Assembly: GCA_014523685.1 (NCBI GenBank)
Contig: JAATVT010000009.1
Coordinates: 1 to 15,184 of the forward strand
Length of the DNA: 15,184 nucleotides
Direction: 5' to 3'
Source of the DNA: Nitrososphaerales archaeon TH5893
Lineage (GTDB): Archaea; Thermoproteota; Nitrososphaeria; Nitrososphaerales; Nitrososphaeraceae
In this document: positions 6,936 through 14,759 of the stretch, piece by piece
Numbering within the stretch: position 1 is the stretch's first letter
How the letters are laid out: each line of letters starts with the position of its first letter
Notes under the pieces: model-generated
The model's database searches: none
Told to the model about the DNA's origin: nothing
The model's input: only the letters and a program-made list of their open reading frames with translations
Program-made: the position numbers and the translations under genes

Positions 6936-7466
6936 TTGGTAGTAAAATCTTCAAGTAAGTCCAATCCCCACAAGAAGACTACACAACCAAAACAAAAATC
7001 TACCAGGGTTACAAAACCTAAACAAAAACCTGCCAAGAAGGCTACTTCGGACAGGAGCAAAGTAAATTCTCGCAACGCCTCCAAGAGGAGCCCTGTCAAA
7101 ACCCTTGTTGAGAGAAAAACAGATCAGCAAGAACGCTCACAGGAGATTAAGAAAAGTTCTCGTCCAGAAGACGAAGTTGTTACATATACCGAGATTGATT
7201 TCCAACTCCGAGAGATAATTCCTAGCGGAAAGCAAGTTTTGGTAGGTCCTCCATCGCTTACAAGATTTGAGAGAGCAAGGATAACAGGGGCGAGGTCATT
7301 GCAATTATCATTAGGAGCTCCTGCACTTTTGAAAATTCCGGAGGAAATTAAAGATTCAGTAGCTCTAGCGTCCCTGGAGCTATATGCCAAAGCGCTGCCA
7401 ATCTCAATTAGAAGAGTTTTACCAAATGGGATGTACCAGGATATACCAGCTAACTGGTTAAACTAA
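6936..7466 (+). CDS. rpoK: DNA-directed RNA polymerase subunit Rpo6/RpoK with long basic N-terminal extension
   Basis: The C-terminal ~75 residues match Rpo6 (archaeal homologue of bacterial omega and eukaryotic RPB6), which clamps the largest subunit during polymerase assembly. The signature is PSLTRFERARITGARSLQLS then LGAPALL, followed by LPISIRRVLPNG near the end. Before it lie about 100 residues, very rich in Lys, Ser, Thr and Pro early on (HKKTTQPKQKSTRVTKPKQK and similar) and more acidic just before the core (RPEDEVVTYTEIDF). They look disordered. I start at TTG 6936 (176 aa) because of the TATA box ~25 nt upstream. The frame is open back to 6885, but those 17 residues (LIIYLLSFAVFLV) are translated promoter, not a membrane segment. 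It is monocistronic, and carA has its own upstream gap. Confidence 0.88.
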   Translation: MVVKSSSKSNPHKKTTQPKQKSTRVTKPKQKPAKKATSDRSKVNSRNASKRSPVKTLVERKTDQQERSQEIKKSSRPEDEVVTYTEIDFQLREIIPSGKQVLVGPPSLTRFERARITGARSLQLSLGAPALLKIPEEIKDSVALASLELYAKALPISIRRVLPNGMYQDIPANWLN

Positions 7467-7626
7467 GTCCACAGCAGCAGATACCGTAGATATTATCCCT
7501 TGGCCTCATTATGAATTATTTCACTTACATTAGTCGAAAAACCGACTCCATACTATGTATGCGGAAATGATATCTTGTGCCATCAAGTGTAACACTTAAA
7601 TTCCCATTTTAGAAATTATTTTTGGG

Positions 7627-7634
7627 TTAAAAAT
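7627..7634 (+). promoter_or_regulatory. Possible TATA box of carAB
   Basis: TTAAAAAT about 20 nt upstream of the carA TTG at 7651. The spacing is slightly short for a strictly leaderless start and no ribosome-binding site is obvious, so the promoter call is tentative. The gap after rpoK (7467-7650) shows nothing else. Confidence 0.35.
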
Positions 7635-7650
7635 TCCTACACTAGAGAAA

Positions 7651-8856
7651 TTGTATAGTGGCTATAAGGCCAAACTGATGCTTGATGACGGAAGTTCATA
7701 TCCAGGCATCGGATTTGGATATCCTTATGATAATGCGGGTGAGGTGGTTTTTAATACGGGTATGGTAGGGTATACAGAAACACTAACCGATCCATCATAC
7801 AGGGGGCAAATCGTATGTATAACCTATCCACTTATCGGGAATTACGGGGTCCCTAGCAAGAAGATACTGGATTCCTACGGCCTTCCAAAATACTTCGAAT
7901 CAGACAGGATTCAAGTGAAGGGACTACTGATCCATAGGTTATCGAGCGTCGCTAGTCATTGGGCCTGTATCAAAACTCTGGATCAGTGGCTTTACGAGGA
8001 AAGAATTCCGGGAATCTTTGGAATCGACACAAGAGAGCTAACGAAGAAATTGAGAGCTAGAGGAGTGATGATGGGGGCAGTATCTGTATCCGAAAATCGG
8101 TTAACTGATGACACGCGATTATCAGAGCTGATGGATATCGAAAGGTATGAGGGCAGAAATTTTATGGCCGAGGTATCGGTGCGTAATGCTCGTCAGTATG
8201 GAGATATAATGGATAACTGCATTGTGCTTTTAGATACTGGAACAAAATATAGCATAATACGAAACATCATAAAGTCTGGATATAGAGCCGTTATACTACC
8301 TTGGGACTCTCCTATAGAGGAGATTATGAAATATGAACCTGCAGGTGTTATAATTAGCAACGGACCGGGGGATCCCACACGTTGTCCAGAGACAATTAAG
8401 ACTGCAGCCAAGTTGATCGATAGCTCCACTCCAACACTTGGCATATGTCTGGGAAATCAGATATTGGCTCTTGCCGCGGGCGCTAAAACTTATAAATTGA
8501 AATTTGGGCATAGGGCACAAAATAAACCTTGTAAGGATTTAAACAATGGTCAAACCTATATCACATCCCAGAATCACGGGTATGGAATTGACCCGGAGAG
8601 CCTGAAAGGCAGTGGATTTCGAGAATGGTTTTCAAATATTGACGATACTACTGTAGAAGGTATAGAACATGAAAAAAAACCAATTATAGCAGTTCAATTT
8701 CATCCCGAGGCTTCTCCAGGACCTTACGACTGCACATTTGTGTTTGATAGGTTTAAGAAATTGATAGAGAACAGCGACAAATATGTAGAGAAAGATGGTC
8801 TGAAACAAACAAATAATGATGGCAAATTGTACGGAGGAAAAATTGCCCAAGCATGA
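7651..8856 (+). CDS. carA: Carbamoyl-phosphate synthase small subunit (glutaminase)
   Basis: A 401-residue glutamine amidotransferase subunit that releases ammonia from glutamine and channels it to CarB to make carbamoyl phosphate for pyrimidines and arginine. The N-terminal CPSase domain (GYKAKLMLDDG, GEVVFNTGMVGYTETLTDPS) is followed by the class I amidotransferase domain. That holds the GPGDP oxyanion loop, the nucleophile elbow GICLGNQ (catalytic Cys) and QFHPEASPGP carrying the catalytic His and Glu. It starts at TTG 7651, where the product begins YSGYKAKL as expected. The last ~25 residues form a hydrophilic tail. Its 3' end encodes the ribosome-binding site (GGAGG 8833-8837) and the TTG start of carB, which overlaps it by 14 nt. 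Confidence 0.96.
   Translation: MYSGYKAKLMLDDGSSYPGIGFGYPYDNAGEVVFNTGMVGYTETLTDPSYRGQIVCITYPLIGNYGVPSKKILDSYGLPKYFESDRIQVKGLLIHRLSSVASHWACIKTLDQWLYEERIPGIFGIDTRELTKKLRARGVMMGAVSVSENRLTDDTRLSELMDIERYEGRNFMAEVSVRNARQYGDIMDNCIVLLDTGTKYSIIRNIIKSGYRAVILPWDSPIEEIMKYEPAGVIISNGPGDPTRCPETIKTAAKLIDSSTPTLGICLGNQILALAAGAKTYKLKFGHRAQNKPCKDLNNGQTYITSQNHGYGIDPESLKGSGFREWFSNIDDTTVEGIEHEKKPIIAVQFHPEASPGPYDCTFVFDRFKKLIENSDKYVEKDGLKQTNNDGKLYGGKIAQA
8833..8837 (+). promoter_or_regulatory. Ribosome-binding site that fixes the carB start
   Basis: GGAGG, 5 nt before TTG 8843. It sits inside carA and points to a start in the reading frame that encodes the conserved CarB N-terminus. The frame open at 8874 has no such site. 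Confidence 0.75.
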
Positions 8857-11800
8857 TACAATAAGAAAAGTTCTTGTTATTGGAAGCGGCGCGATTAAGA
8901 TCGGAGAAGCGGGCGAAAGTCATTAAGTCTGACCGTCAATTTGACTACTCCGGTTCACAGTGCCTTAAAGCATTAAGAGAAGATAATGTAAGAAGCGTTC
9001 TAATTAATCCCAACATTGCTACAATCCAAACCGACAGCAGATTTGCCGATAGAGTGTACATACTGCCTATCAATGCGATGTATGTTCAAAAGGTTATAGA
9101 AAAAGAGAGACCAGATTCTATCATGTTGAGTTTCGGAGGACAGACCGCACTCAACTGTGGAGTGTCTCTGGAGGGAGAAGGGATCCTAGGTAAATATGGA
9201 ATAAGGGTCCTGGGTACACAAATAGATAGCATCAGAATTACAGAGGACAGGAAGCTATTCAAGGAGGCAATGCAGAAAAGTGACGTCCCTGTTCTGCCTA
9301 GTGCTCCGGCGTATTCTCTAACAGAGGCCAGGGAAATTGCTAAGGAAATAGGATTTCCAGTTATTATTCGTGTCGCCTACACCCTTGGGGGAAAAGGCGG
9401 TGGCGTCGCCTACAATGAATACGAATTAGAGGAAATTGTGCAGCGTGGATTGACCCTCAGTGTAGTCCGTCAGGTCTTAGTTGAAAAATATGTTGGAAGC
9501 TGGAAGCAGATCGAGTACGAAATAATGCGTGACAGCCATGGAAATAATGCAGTTGTTTGCAATATGGAAAATGTCTTAGCAATGCGAGTTCATACAGGAG
9601 ATAACATTGTAGTTACGCCATCTCAAACTCTCAACAATATCGAATATCATAAACTCCGCTCTGCGGCACAGAGGGCTGCTTCTCAGTGTAATATAATCGG
9701 AGAATGTAATATTCAGTTTGGTCTAGATCCGACTTCTGAAAAATATTGTGCCATTGAAATCAATGCAAGACTTTCGAGATCATCTGCTTTAGCTAGTAAA
9801 GCTACTGGATACCCACTTGCATACATGGCTGCAAAGATTGGTCTTGGGTATGCTTTACCAGAGCTGGTTAACACAATAACCAAAGTTACTACTGCTTGCT
9901 TTGAGCCCTCTCTTGATTATATTACTTTGAAAATGCCCCGATGGGATTTTCAGAAATTTGAGCGTGTTAAGCGGAGGCTAGGGAGTACAATGAAATCAGT
10001 GGGAGAGGTAATGGCTATTGGCCGAAATTTTGAAGAGGTAATTCAGAAGGCAATTAGAATGTGCGATATAGATAAGGATGGATTAACGTCATGTCTGGAC
10101 AACAATGAAATTTACCCCCCTGATGAAATTGAAAAAATTGAACAATCCCTTCTTCAACCTGATGATGAAATAATGTTTACGGTTGTTCGAGCATTGAGAG
10201 CAGGAATTGATATTCATAGAATAAACCAGTTATCCCACATTGATCCATGGTTCCTTCTATGTATAAATAATATCGTAAAAATGGAAAATCGGTTACGCAC
10301 TGAAGCTTTTGATGAATCCTTGATTTTAGAGGCAAAAAAAACAGGTTTCTCTGATAAACAAATTGCAAGTTGTATGAACATTGCTGAGATGCAGGTAAGA
10401 AGCTTGAGAGACAAATTTGGAATAAGACCAGTGATTAAGCAGATAGATACACTTGCTGCTGAATGGCCCGCGAAAACTAATTATCTCTACATGACCTATG
10501 ACGGCGATGGTGACGATGTCGAATTCGACAAAGTGGAAAAGAGTACGATAGTTCTTGGGGCCGGTCCTTATAGGATAGGAAGCAGCGTGGAATTTGATTG
10601 GGCTACCGTTAACATGGTATGGAGCTTAAAAGAAAATGGGGTCGAGAATGTATCGGTAATTAATTGTAACCCAGAAACTGTTTCAACTGATTATGATGTC
10701 TCGGATCGGCTCTATTTTGAAGAGTTAACTTTTGAGCGGGTGCTGGATATATACGAAAGGGAGAAGGCATGCGGGATTGTTACGTGTGTTGGAGGACAGG
10801 TAGCAAATAATCTAACGCCTAAATTATCAAAAGCAAAAGTAAAAATCGTTGGAACGAGTAGCGAAGATGTAGATAGGGCAGAAGATCGTGTTAAATTTGG
10901 AAAACTATTAGATACATTAAATATCAAGCAGCCCGCATGGAAAAGATTTTCGGATGTAACAGAAGCAAAGAAATTTGCCAAAAGAGTAGGATATCCGGTT
11001 CTGGTTAGACCTTCGTATGTTCTTAGTGGCGCAGCTATGAAGGTTGTCTGGGCAGAGCACCAATTCGAACAGTTCTTGACTACTGCAACAAGTATTAGCA
11101 CCGAACATCCGGTTGTAATAAGCAAATTCATTCAAGATGCGGCGGAAGTAGAAGTAGATGCTGTGTCAGGAAAGAAGACTGTCATAATCGGATCAATCAT
11201 AGAACACATAGACAATGCTGGGATTCATTCTGGTGACGCGATAATGTGTATTCCTCCGTGGAGGCAAGACAGAAAGACTCTGGAAACTATTAAAGAATAT
11301 TCGTTTAAAATAGGACAGGCCCTCAATATCGAAGGACCATACAACATTCAATATTTGGTGAAGAATGAAGAAGTATTTGTCATCGAAGCCAATGTACGAG
11401 CTTCAAGATCCATGCCTTTTGTTTCAAAGTTTATCGAAGCTAACTTGATAGGCCTCTCAGCAAGAGCTATGATGGGCAGAGATCTTCCTGATTCCGCCAA
11501 AGACTTATGGTGGAAGACCACAGGTTTTGGGATTAAAGTTCCCCAATTTTCGTTCATGCAGTTAGAAGGTGCAGATATTGTACTCGGGGTCGAGATGCAT
11601 TCTACTGGAGAGGTCGCCTGCTTTGGAAACAGCTTTTATGACGCCCTTTCTAAGGCCTATTTGGCAGCAGGATACTCGCTTCCACAGGCGGGATCGGCAC
11701 TAATCAGTGTTGGAGGACAGAAAAATAAGGTTAGGCTTCGCTATCTAATTTCTCTCATATCATCGTTAGGATATCAAATTATGGCAACCGAACACACCGC

Positions 11801-12119
11801 CGAATTCTTAGAATCAAGCCTTGTAAGACCAGTGCAAAAAGTCTACAAAATCAGCGAACCTGACAGAAAACCCAACATTGCCGACTTATTATTCGAACGG
11901 AAAATTGACTTTATAATTAATATCCCTTCTACGTCGACAATCGAAAAGTATGTTGGAATGCTTTATGACGAGTATTTGATAAGGAGAAAGGCTGTCGAAA
12001 TGGGTGTCCCTGTATTAACTACTATAGAAGGTGCAACCTCTTTTGCAAAAACACTTGAGTGGCTTGCTTCGTCACAACCAACAATAGACTACCTAAAACC
12101 ATATAAAAGACTAGGATGA
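8843..12119 (+). CDS. carB: Carbamoyl-phosphate synthase large subunit, interrupted by a 22-nt intron-like insertion
   Basis: The synthetase subunit uses two ATP to make carbamoyl phosphate from bicarbonate and ammonia. The first exon (8843-8917) encodes MPKHDTIRKVLVIGS then GAIKIGEAGE, the classic CarB opening. The second (8940-12119) continues FDYSGSQCLKAL. Joined, the product is 1084 aa, normal for CarB. The order is: first ATP-grasp half (glycine loop TLGGKGGGVAYN), oligomerisation region around residues 400-550, second half opening TIVLGAGPYRIGSSVEFDW, and a C-terminal allosteric MGS-like domain ending before the stop at 12117. Without removal of 8918-8939 the frame ends at TAA 8924 after 27 codons. 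The only long uninterrupted frame starts at TTG 8874 and would replace the conserved N-terminus with an unrelated sequence. The 3' end overlaps the convergent phosphoesterase gene by 9 nt. Identity is certain; the splicing is inferred. Confidence 0.93.
8918..8939 (+). other. Candidate bulge-helix-bulge mini-intron in carB mRNA (22 nt)
   Basis: These 22 nt lie exactly between GAA (Glu25) and TTT (Phe26) in the invariant EFDYSG motif and contain an in-frame TAA (8924-8926). They fold as an archaeal tRNA-endonuclease substrate. Central helix H is GGCG 8912-8915 with CGTC 8934-8937 (one G-U). The 5' bulge is A8916 A8917|A8918. The inner stem is GTCA 8919-8922 with TGAC 8930-8933 around a 7-nt loop. 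The 3' side has A8938 A8939|T8940. Cutting after the second base of each bulge removes exactly 8918-8939 and restores the frame. The outer helix is not adjacent: ATCGGAG 8900-8906 pairs with CTCCGGT 8948-8954 beyond an internal loop, so the motif is a relaxed form. Splicing itself is inferred. Confidence 0.8.
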
Positions 12120-12917
12120 TTTGGCTTTCCTTTGAAAATTAAATGGCATATCTTCTTCCAGACAGGATAAATCGGCGACTATGGCACCATCAAGTGTCAA
12201 TAGTTGCATCTCTTCAATGGCACGATATTTTACGATACGTTCAATTATTGGCGGCATCATTTTCCACCTATTGTAACGAAGAGGTGCATTATGATTATCA
12301 TGAAAAGAGGGCATTATTATTATTTCCAAATAACCAACTCCATCTGAAAAAACCGCTCGCTTTCTAACCTTCATATATATCCATATTCTTTGTCCATTTA
12401 CAATGTTATTAGGTCTTAGAAAGATAGGATGAATGTGCCCCATTATTATCCTCCTAACAGAGGATCTGGTGGCAGATGGCATTGTGTGTCCGTGAATTAA
12501 GAGTATATCTCCTAAAACCATACCACCTGAAGAAATTAGATTGACATTATCTGGCGTGACATATTTCATGAAACTATCATGATTACCCGGTATAAGATAC
12601 ACCTCTGCGTGTTGCGAAATTGATGTAAGAATCACAGGTATAATGTCCATCTCTATTTGGGTTATTTTCGAAATACTTGATTTGAGATCTCCGAGTAATA
12701 TTATCCCATCCGCCTTCGTTAATTCAACTAATTTATGGAAACGGTTGCTTATACTCTCAATATGAACCTTGGCACTCAGGGTAACTCCATTCATTTTTCC
12801 GTAGGTTTCAGATCCTATATGAAGGTCAGCTGCCACAATAAATTTTCTATGTTGTTTTTTTAGATTACCATCTATTAGTAACACAGGCTCTAAACTGAGC
12901 GGTAGAACCTTAAACAT
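12111..12917 (-). CDS. SbcD/Mre11-related archaeal metallophosphoesterase
   Basis: A 268-residue calcineurin-like phosphoesterase of the archaeal SbcD-related (ICC-like) type. The dimetal motifs are in order: ADLHIG near residue 30, LLGDLKSS, IPGNHDS, LIHGHTMP and MGHIHP. Most members are thought to act on nucleic acids or nucleotides and often neighbour Lhr-type helicases, but no helicase is visible here. It starts at ATG 12917, overlapping by 8 nt the end of a 38-codon open stretch that follows rps8e. The gene lies downstream of rps8e on the same strand and is probably cotranscribed. Its stop (12113-12111) lies within the last codons of convergent carB. The substrate is unknown. Confidence 0.82.
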   Translation of the reverse strand: MFKVLPLSLEPVLLIDGNLKKQHRKFIVAADLHIGSETYGKMNGVTLSAKVHIESISNRFHKLVELTKADGIILLGDLKSSISKITQIEMDIIPVILTSISQHAEVYLIPGNHDSFMKYVTPDNVNLISSGGMVLGDILLIHGHTMPSATRSSVRRIIMGHIHPIFLRPNNIVNGQRIWIYMKVRKRAVFSDGVGYLEIIIMPSFHDNHNAPLRYNRWKMMPPIIERIVKYRAIEEMQLLTLDGAIVADLSCLEEDMPFNFQRKAKSS

Positions 12918-13026
12918 AGTTGTGGGGTCGAGGAACCTCTTCGGCCTTCAACACTATTTTTCTCGTATCTGATTCAGCTTGCAATTTCTCTGCAATTTCT
13001 AGCTCTTTCGAATTTAATCTGCAACA
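12910..13026 (-). other. Unassigned 38-codon open stretch between rps8e and the phosphoesterase
   Basis: Immediately after the rps8e stop, the same frame stays open for 38 codons and ends at TAA 12912-12910, overlapping the phosphoesterase start. The translated segment is E/K-rich and looks protein-like (KELEIAEKLQAESD, then TRKIVLKAEEVPRPHNYV), but I do not recognise it. There is no ATG or GTG early in this frame. The ATG at 13027-13025, overlapping the rps8e stop as TAATG, lies in another frame that ends after 17 codons. A one-base shift after its third codon would join it to the open frame. It may be a tiny gene with a TTG start (24 aa), a gene broken by an indel, or chance. Confidence 0.3.
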
Positions 13027-13413
13027 TTACTGCTTCATAAGAACTGCGTTAATACACCCATCTTGTCCGGGCCTTGAGACCACTTTTGCCATACCAGACT
13101 CTGTCTCCAGCAACGCTCCCTTGCTAATAACTCCTCTTCTTTCGTAGTCCCTATTGGCAGGATTCTTAACTACTTGTAAAATTTTGGAATTCGTTATTTT
13201 CTTCGAAACAGGGTCAGCAATGTTTACAAATGTTCCAAATTTCAATGCCGTCTTCCTGTTATTACCTCTAGTACGCCTCGTTTTCATATATTTGTCACCT
13301 AATACTGCTTCATTGGGATACCTATCGATTTCGTACTTACGTCTCCCCCTCATAGCGACTTTGCGCCCGCCCGTATATTTCCGCTTAGATAGGTTTTCTA
13401 TTGATTTACGCAT
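13027..13413 (-). CDS. rps8e: Ribosomal protein eS8
   Basis: A 128-residue archaeal/eukaryotic small-subunit protein of normal length. The N-terminal KRKYTGGRKVAMRGRRKYE is the eS8 signature, followed by RTRGNNRKTALKFGTFVNI and the conserved C-terminal part NPANRDYERRGVISKGALLE. It is highly basic and binds 16S rRNA. It starts at ATG 13413, with a TATA box centred about 26 nt upstream and no ribosome-binding site, so the mRNA is probably leaderless and starts a new transcript after scpB. The phosphoesterase follows downstream. Confidence 0.95.
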   Translation of the reverse strand: MRKSIENLSKRKYTGGRKVAMRGRRKYEIDRYPNEAVLGDKYMKTRRTRGNNRKTALKFGTFVNIADPVSKKITNSKILQVVKNPANRDYERRGVISKGALLETESGMAKVVSRPGQDGCINAVLMKQ

Positions 13414-13434
13414 GGAAATCGAAAGACCTCTTCG

Positions 13435-13444
13435 TTATTATTAA
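13435..13444 (-). promoter_or_regulatory. TATA box of rps8e (leaderless)
   Basis: The minus strand reads TTAATAATAA, centred about 26 nt before ATG 13413. Confidence 0.55.
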
Positions 13445-13468
13445 TGCTTCTGTATGTTATTGTAGAAT

Positions 13469-13990
13469 TTAGCTTTTAGTACTTAACAGATTTCCCTTCA
13501 ATGCGTTAACGTCTTGTATACCAAAATAATCTTGAAATTTCTTACTAGTCTTGAAAATTTTAAGTCTTCCCACTTTCTCGTATTGGATAAAGCCAACGCG
13601 TTCAAGTTCTTTTAGATGAGAATAAACTTGACTTCCTCTGATTTGAACAAGCCTTCTTGAAAGAACTGGTTGTTCATAAGTTACGTACGACAAGGTCTTG
13701 AGTGCACCTCCAGAGACCATAGGCTGATTTGCAAATTTTCTAATAATAGGGGTGTATTGAGACTTCAACTGAAATACAAAAGTCCCGTCCTCTAGATGTG
13801 CAATTTCTAGAGCTTTAAAAACGGTTCTTGTTTTTTCCATCAAGTCAGAAATTATCTTTAAAGTGTTATCCCTAGAATTTGTTCCACTTGCTTTAACAAG
13901 CTCATCTACTGTTAGTGGTCTTCCAGCCGAATAGAGAGCTGCCTCTATTCTAGCGCTATTTTCATTGTGGGTGAACACTTGGTTACGCAA
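13469..13990 (-). CDS. scpB: Segregation and condensation protein ScpB
   Basis: A 173-residue kleisin-associated protein built of two winged-helix domains. ScpB dimers bind ScpA and help load SMC-ScpAB condensin onto DNA for chromosome organisation. The first domain has the typical ARIEAALYSAGRPLTVDELVKASG opening. The second contains ALKTLSYVTYEQPVLSRRLVQIRGSQVYSHLKELERVGFI, the strongly conserved ScpB core (the bacterial TLAIIAYxQPITRxxIxxIRGV pattern). It is shorter than many bacterial ScpBs. It starts at TTG 13990 with AAGGG close upstream; GTG 13978 is an alternative. It follows scpA by 38 nt. No smc gene lies in the window. Confidence 0.9.
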   Translation of the reverse strand: MRNQVFTHNENSARIEAALYSAGRPLTVDELVKASGTNSRDNTLKIISDLMEKTRTVFKALEIAHLEDGTFVFQLKSQYTPIIRKFANQPMVSGGALKTLSYVTYEQPVLSRRLVQIRGSQVYSHLKELERVGFIQYEKVGRLKIFKTSKKFQDYFGIQDVNALKGNLLSTKS

Positions 13991-14028
13991 GAACCCTTCG
14001 GTGATATAAACTGAATTTCAATTCTGGA

Positions 14029-14724
14029 TTACCTATTTGTAAGGATTAGTTTTATGTCATCACCTTCTTCTCTTTGCTCTATATCAAGCAGATTGCTCAT
14101 GCTCAAATAAAGAACCGCTATAAATGTTCTAACTATTTCTATGGGTTGTAGACCTGCAATTAGTTCCTTGAAATATTTTGATCCGTCAACTTTTAGGGAA
14201 TCCAAAATTTGGTTTTGATATTGTTTCAATATCTCCTCGAGTTTCGTCAAATATTGATTAAAATCGAATGTGGGGTTAGCTTCCAAATCAATCTGTTTCT
14301 TCTTCGGCCTTGGATTCGTTAGTTCACTGATCATATTTTCTAAGACGTGCAATAAATCCGTTAAAGAGACAGGATAAGTTGATTCAAATCTAAAGGGGAC
14401 TTCAATTGACTTAAGCTCTGGGATGGTGTCATGTTCCTTTGGGAATTCTGGACTTTTATGCTGCATCGCTATTTTCTGAAGGTCGAAAATACTCTCTACT
14501 TTTATTCTATGAATTATTGCTGCTGACAGAGCTGCGATTCCACAAAGCCTCAAATCCTTGCTGTCGGCCCGGCTAATAATTTCAAGAAGCATTTCCAAAA
14601 GAGTCGTGATATTTATATTCCAAATATCTTTCTTATTAACAAAGTTTGGATTGAATAGGAGATTCAATGGCGGTGTGGCAATGAGTTTATTCGCATCATT
14701 CTCTACTGATACTGGTCTCGACAA
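14029..14724 (-). CDS. scpA: Segregation and condensation protein ScpA (kleisin)
   Basis: A 231-residue kleisin that bridges the two SMC heads in archaeal condensin. The N-terminal half carries PPLNLLFNPNFVNKKDIWNI and LLEIISRADSKDLRLCGIAALSAAIIHRIK, resembling the ScpA pattern in which a short helix precedes the SMC-neck-binding helices. The middle is charged and probably flexible. The C-terminal ~80 residues (FKELIAGLQPIEIVRTFIAVLYLSMSNLLDIEQ) form the winged helix that contacts the SMC cap. It starts at TTG 14724, 31 nt from a TATA box, so the leader is at most a few bases. With scpB it forms a two-gene operon. Confidence 0.85.
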   Translation of the reverse strand: MSRPVSVENDANKLIATPPLNLLFNPNFVNKKDIWNINITTLLEMLLEIISRADSKDLRLCGIAALSAAIIHRIKVESIFDLQKIAMQHKSPEFPKEHDTIPELKSIEVPFRFESTYPVSLTDLLHVLENMISELTNPRPKKKQIDLEANPTFDFNQYLTKLEEILKQYQNQILDSLKVDGSKYFKELIAGLQPIEIVRTFIAVLYLSMSNLLDIEQREEGDDIKLILTNR

Positions 14725-14750
14725 TACCTTGTGCTAGTTATTATCTGACT

Positions 14751-14759
14751 AATATAATA
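14751..14759 (-). promoter_or_regulatory. TATA box of scpAB
   Basis: The minus strand reads TATTATATT, centred 31 nt before TTG 14724, so transcription would start within a few bases of the start codon. Confidence 0.5.

Noticed and set aside
8918..8939. carB as a simple frameshifted pseudogene or sequencing error.
   Set aside because: The rest of the 1084-codon gene is intact with a good ribosome-binding site. A random 22-nt insertion would not be expected to carry splice-site geometry whose cuts exactly restore the frame. Resequencing and cDNA are still needed to exclude it.
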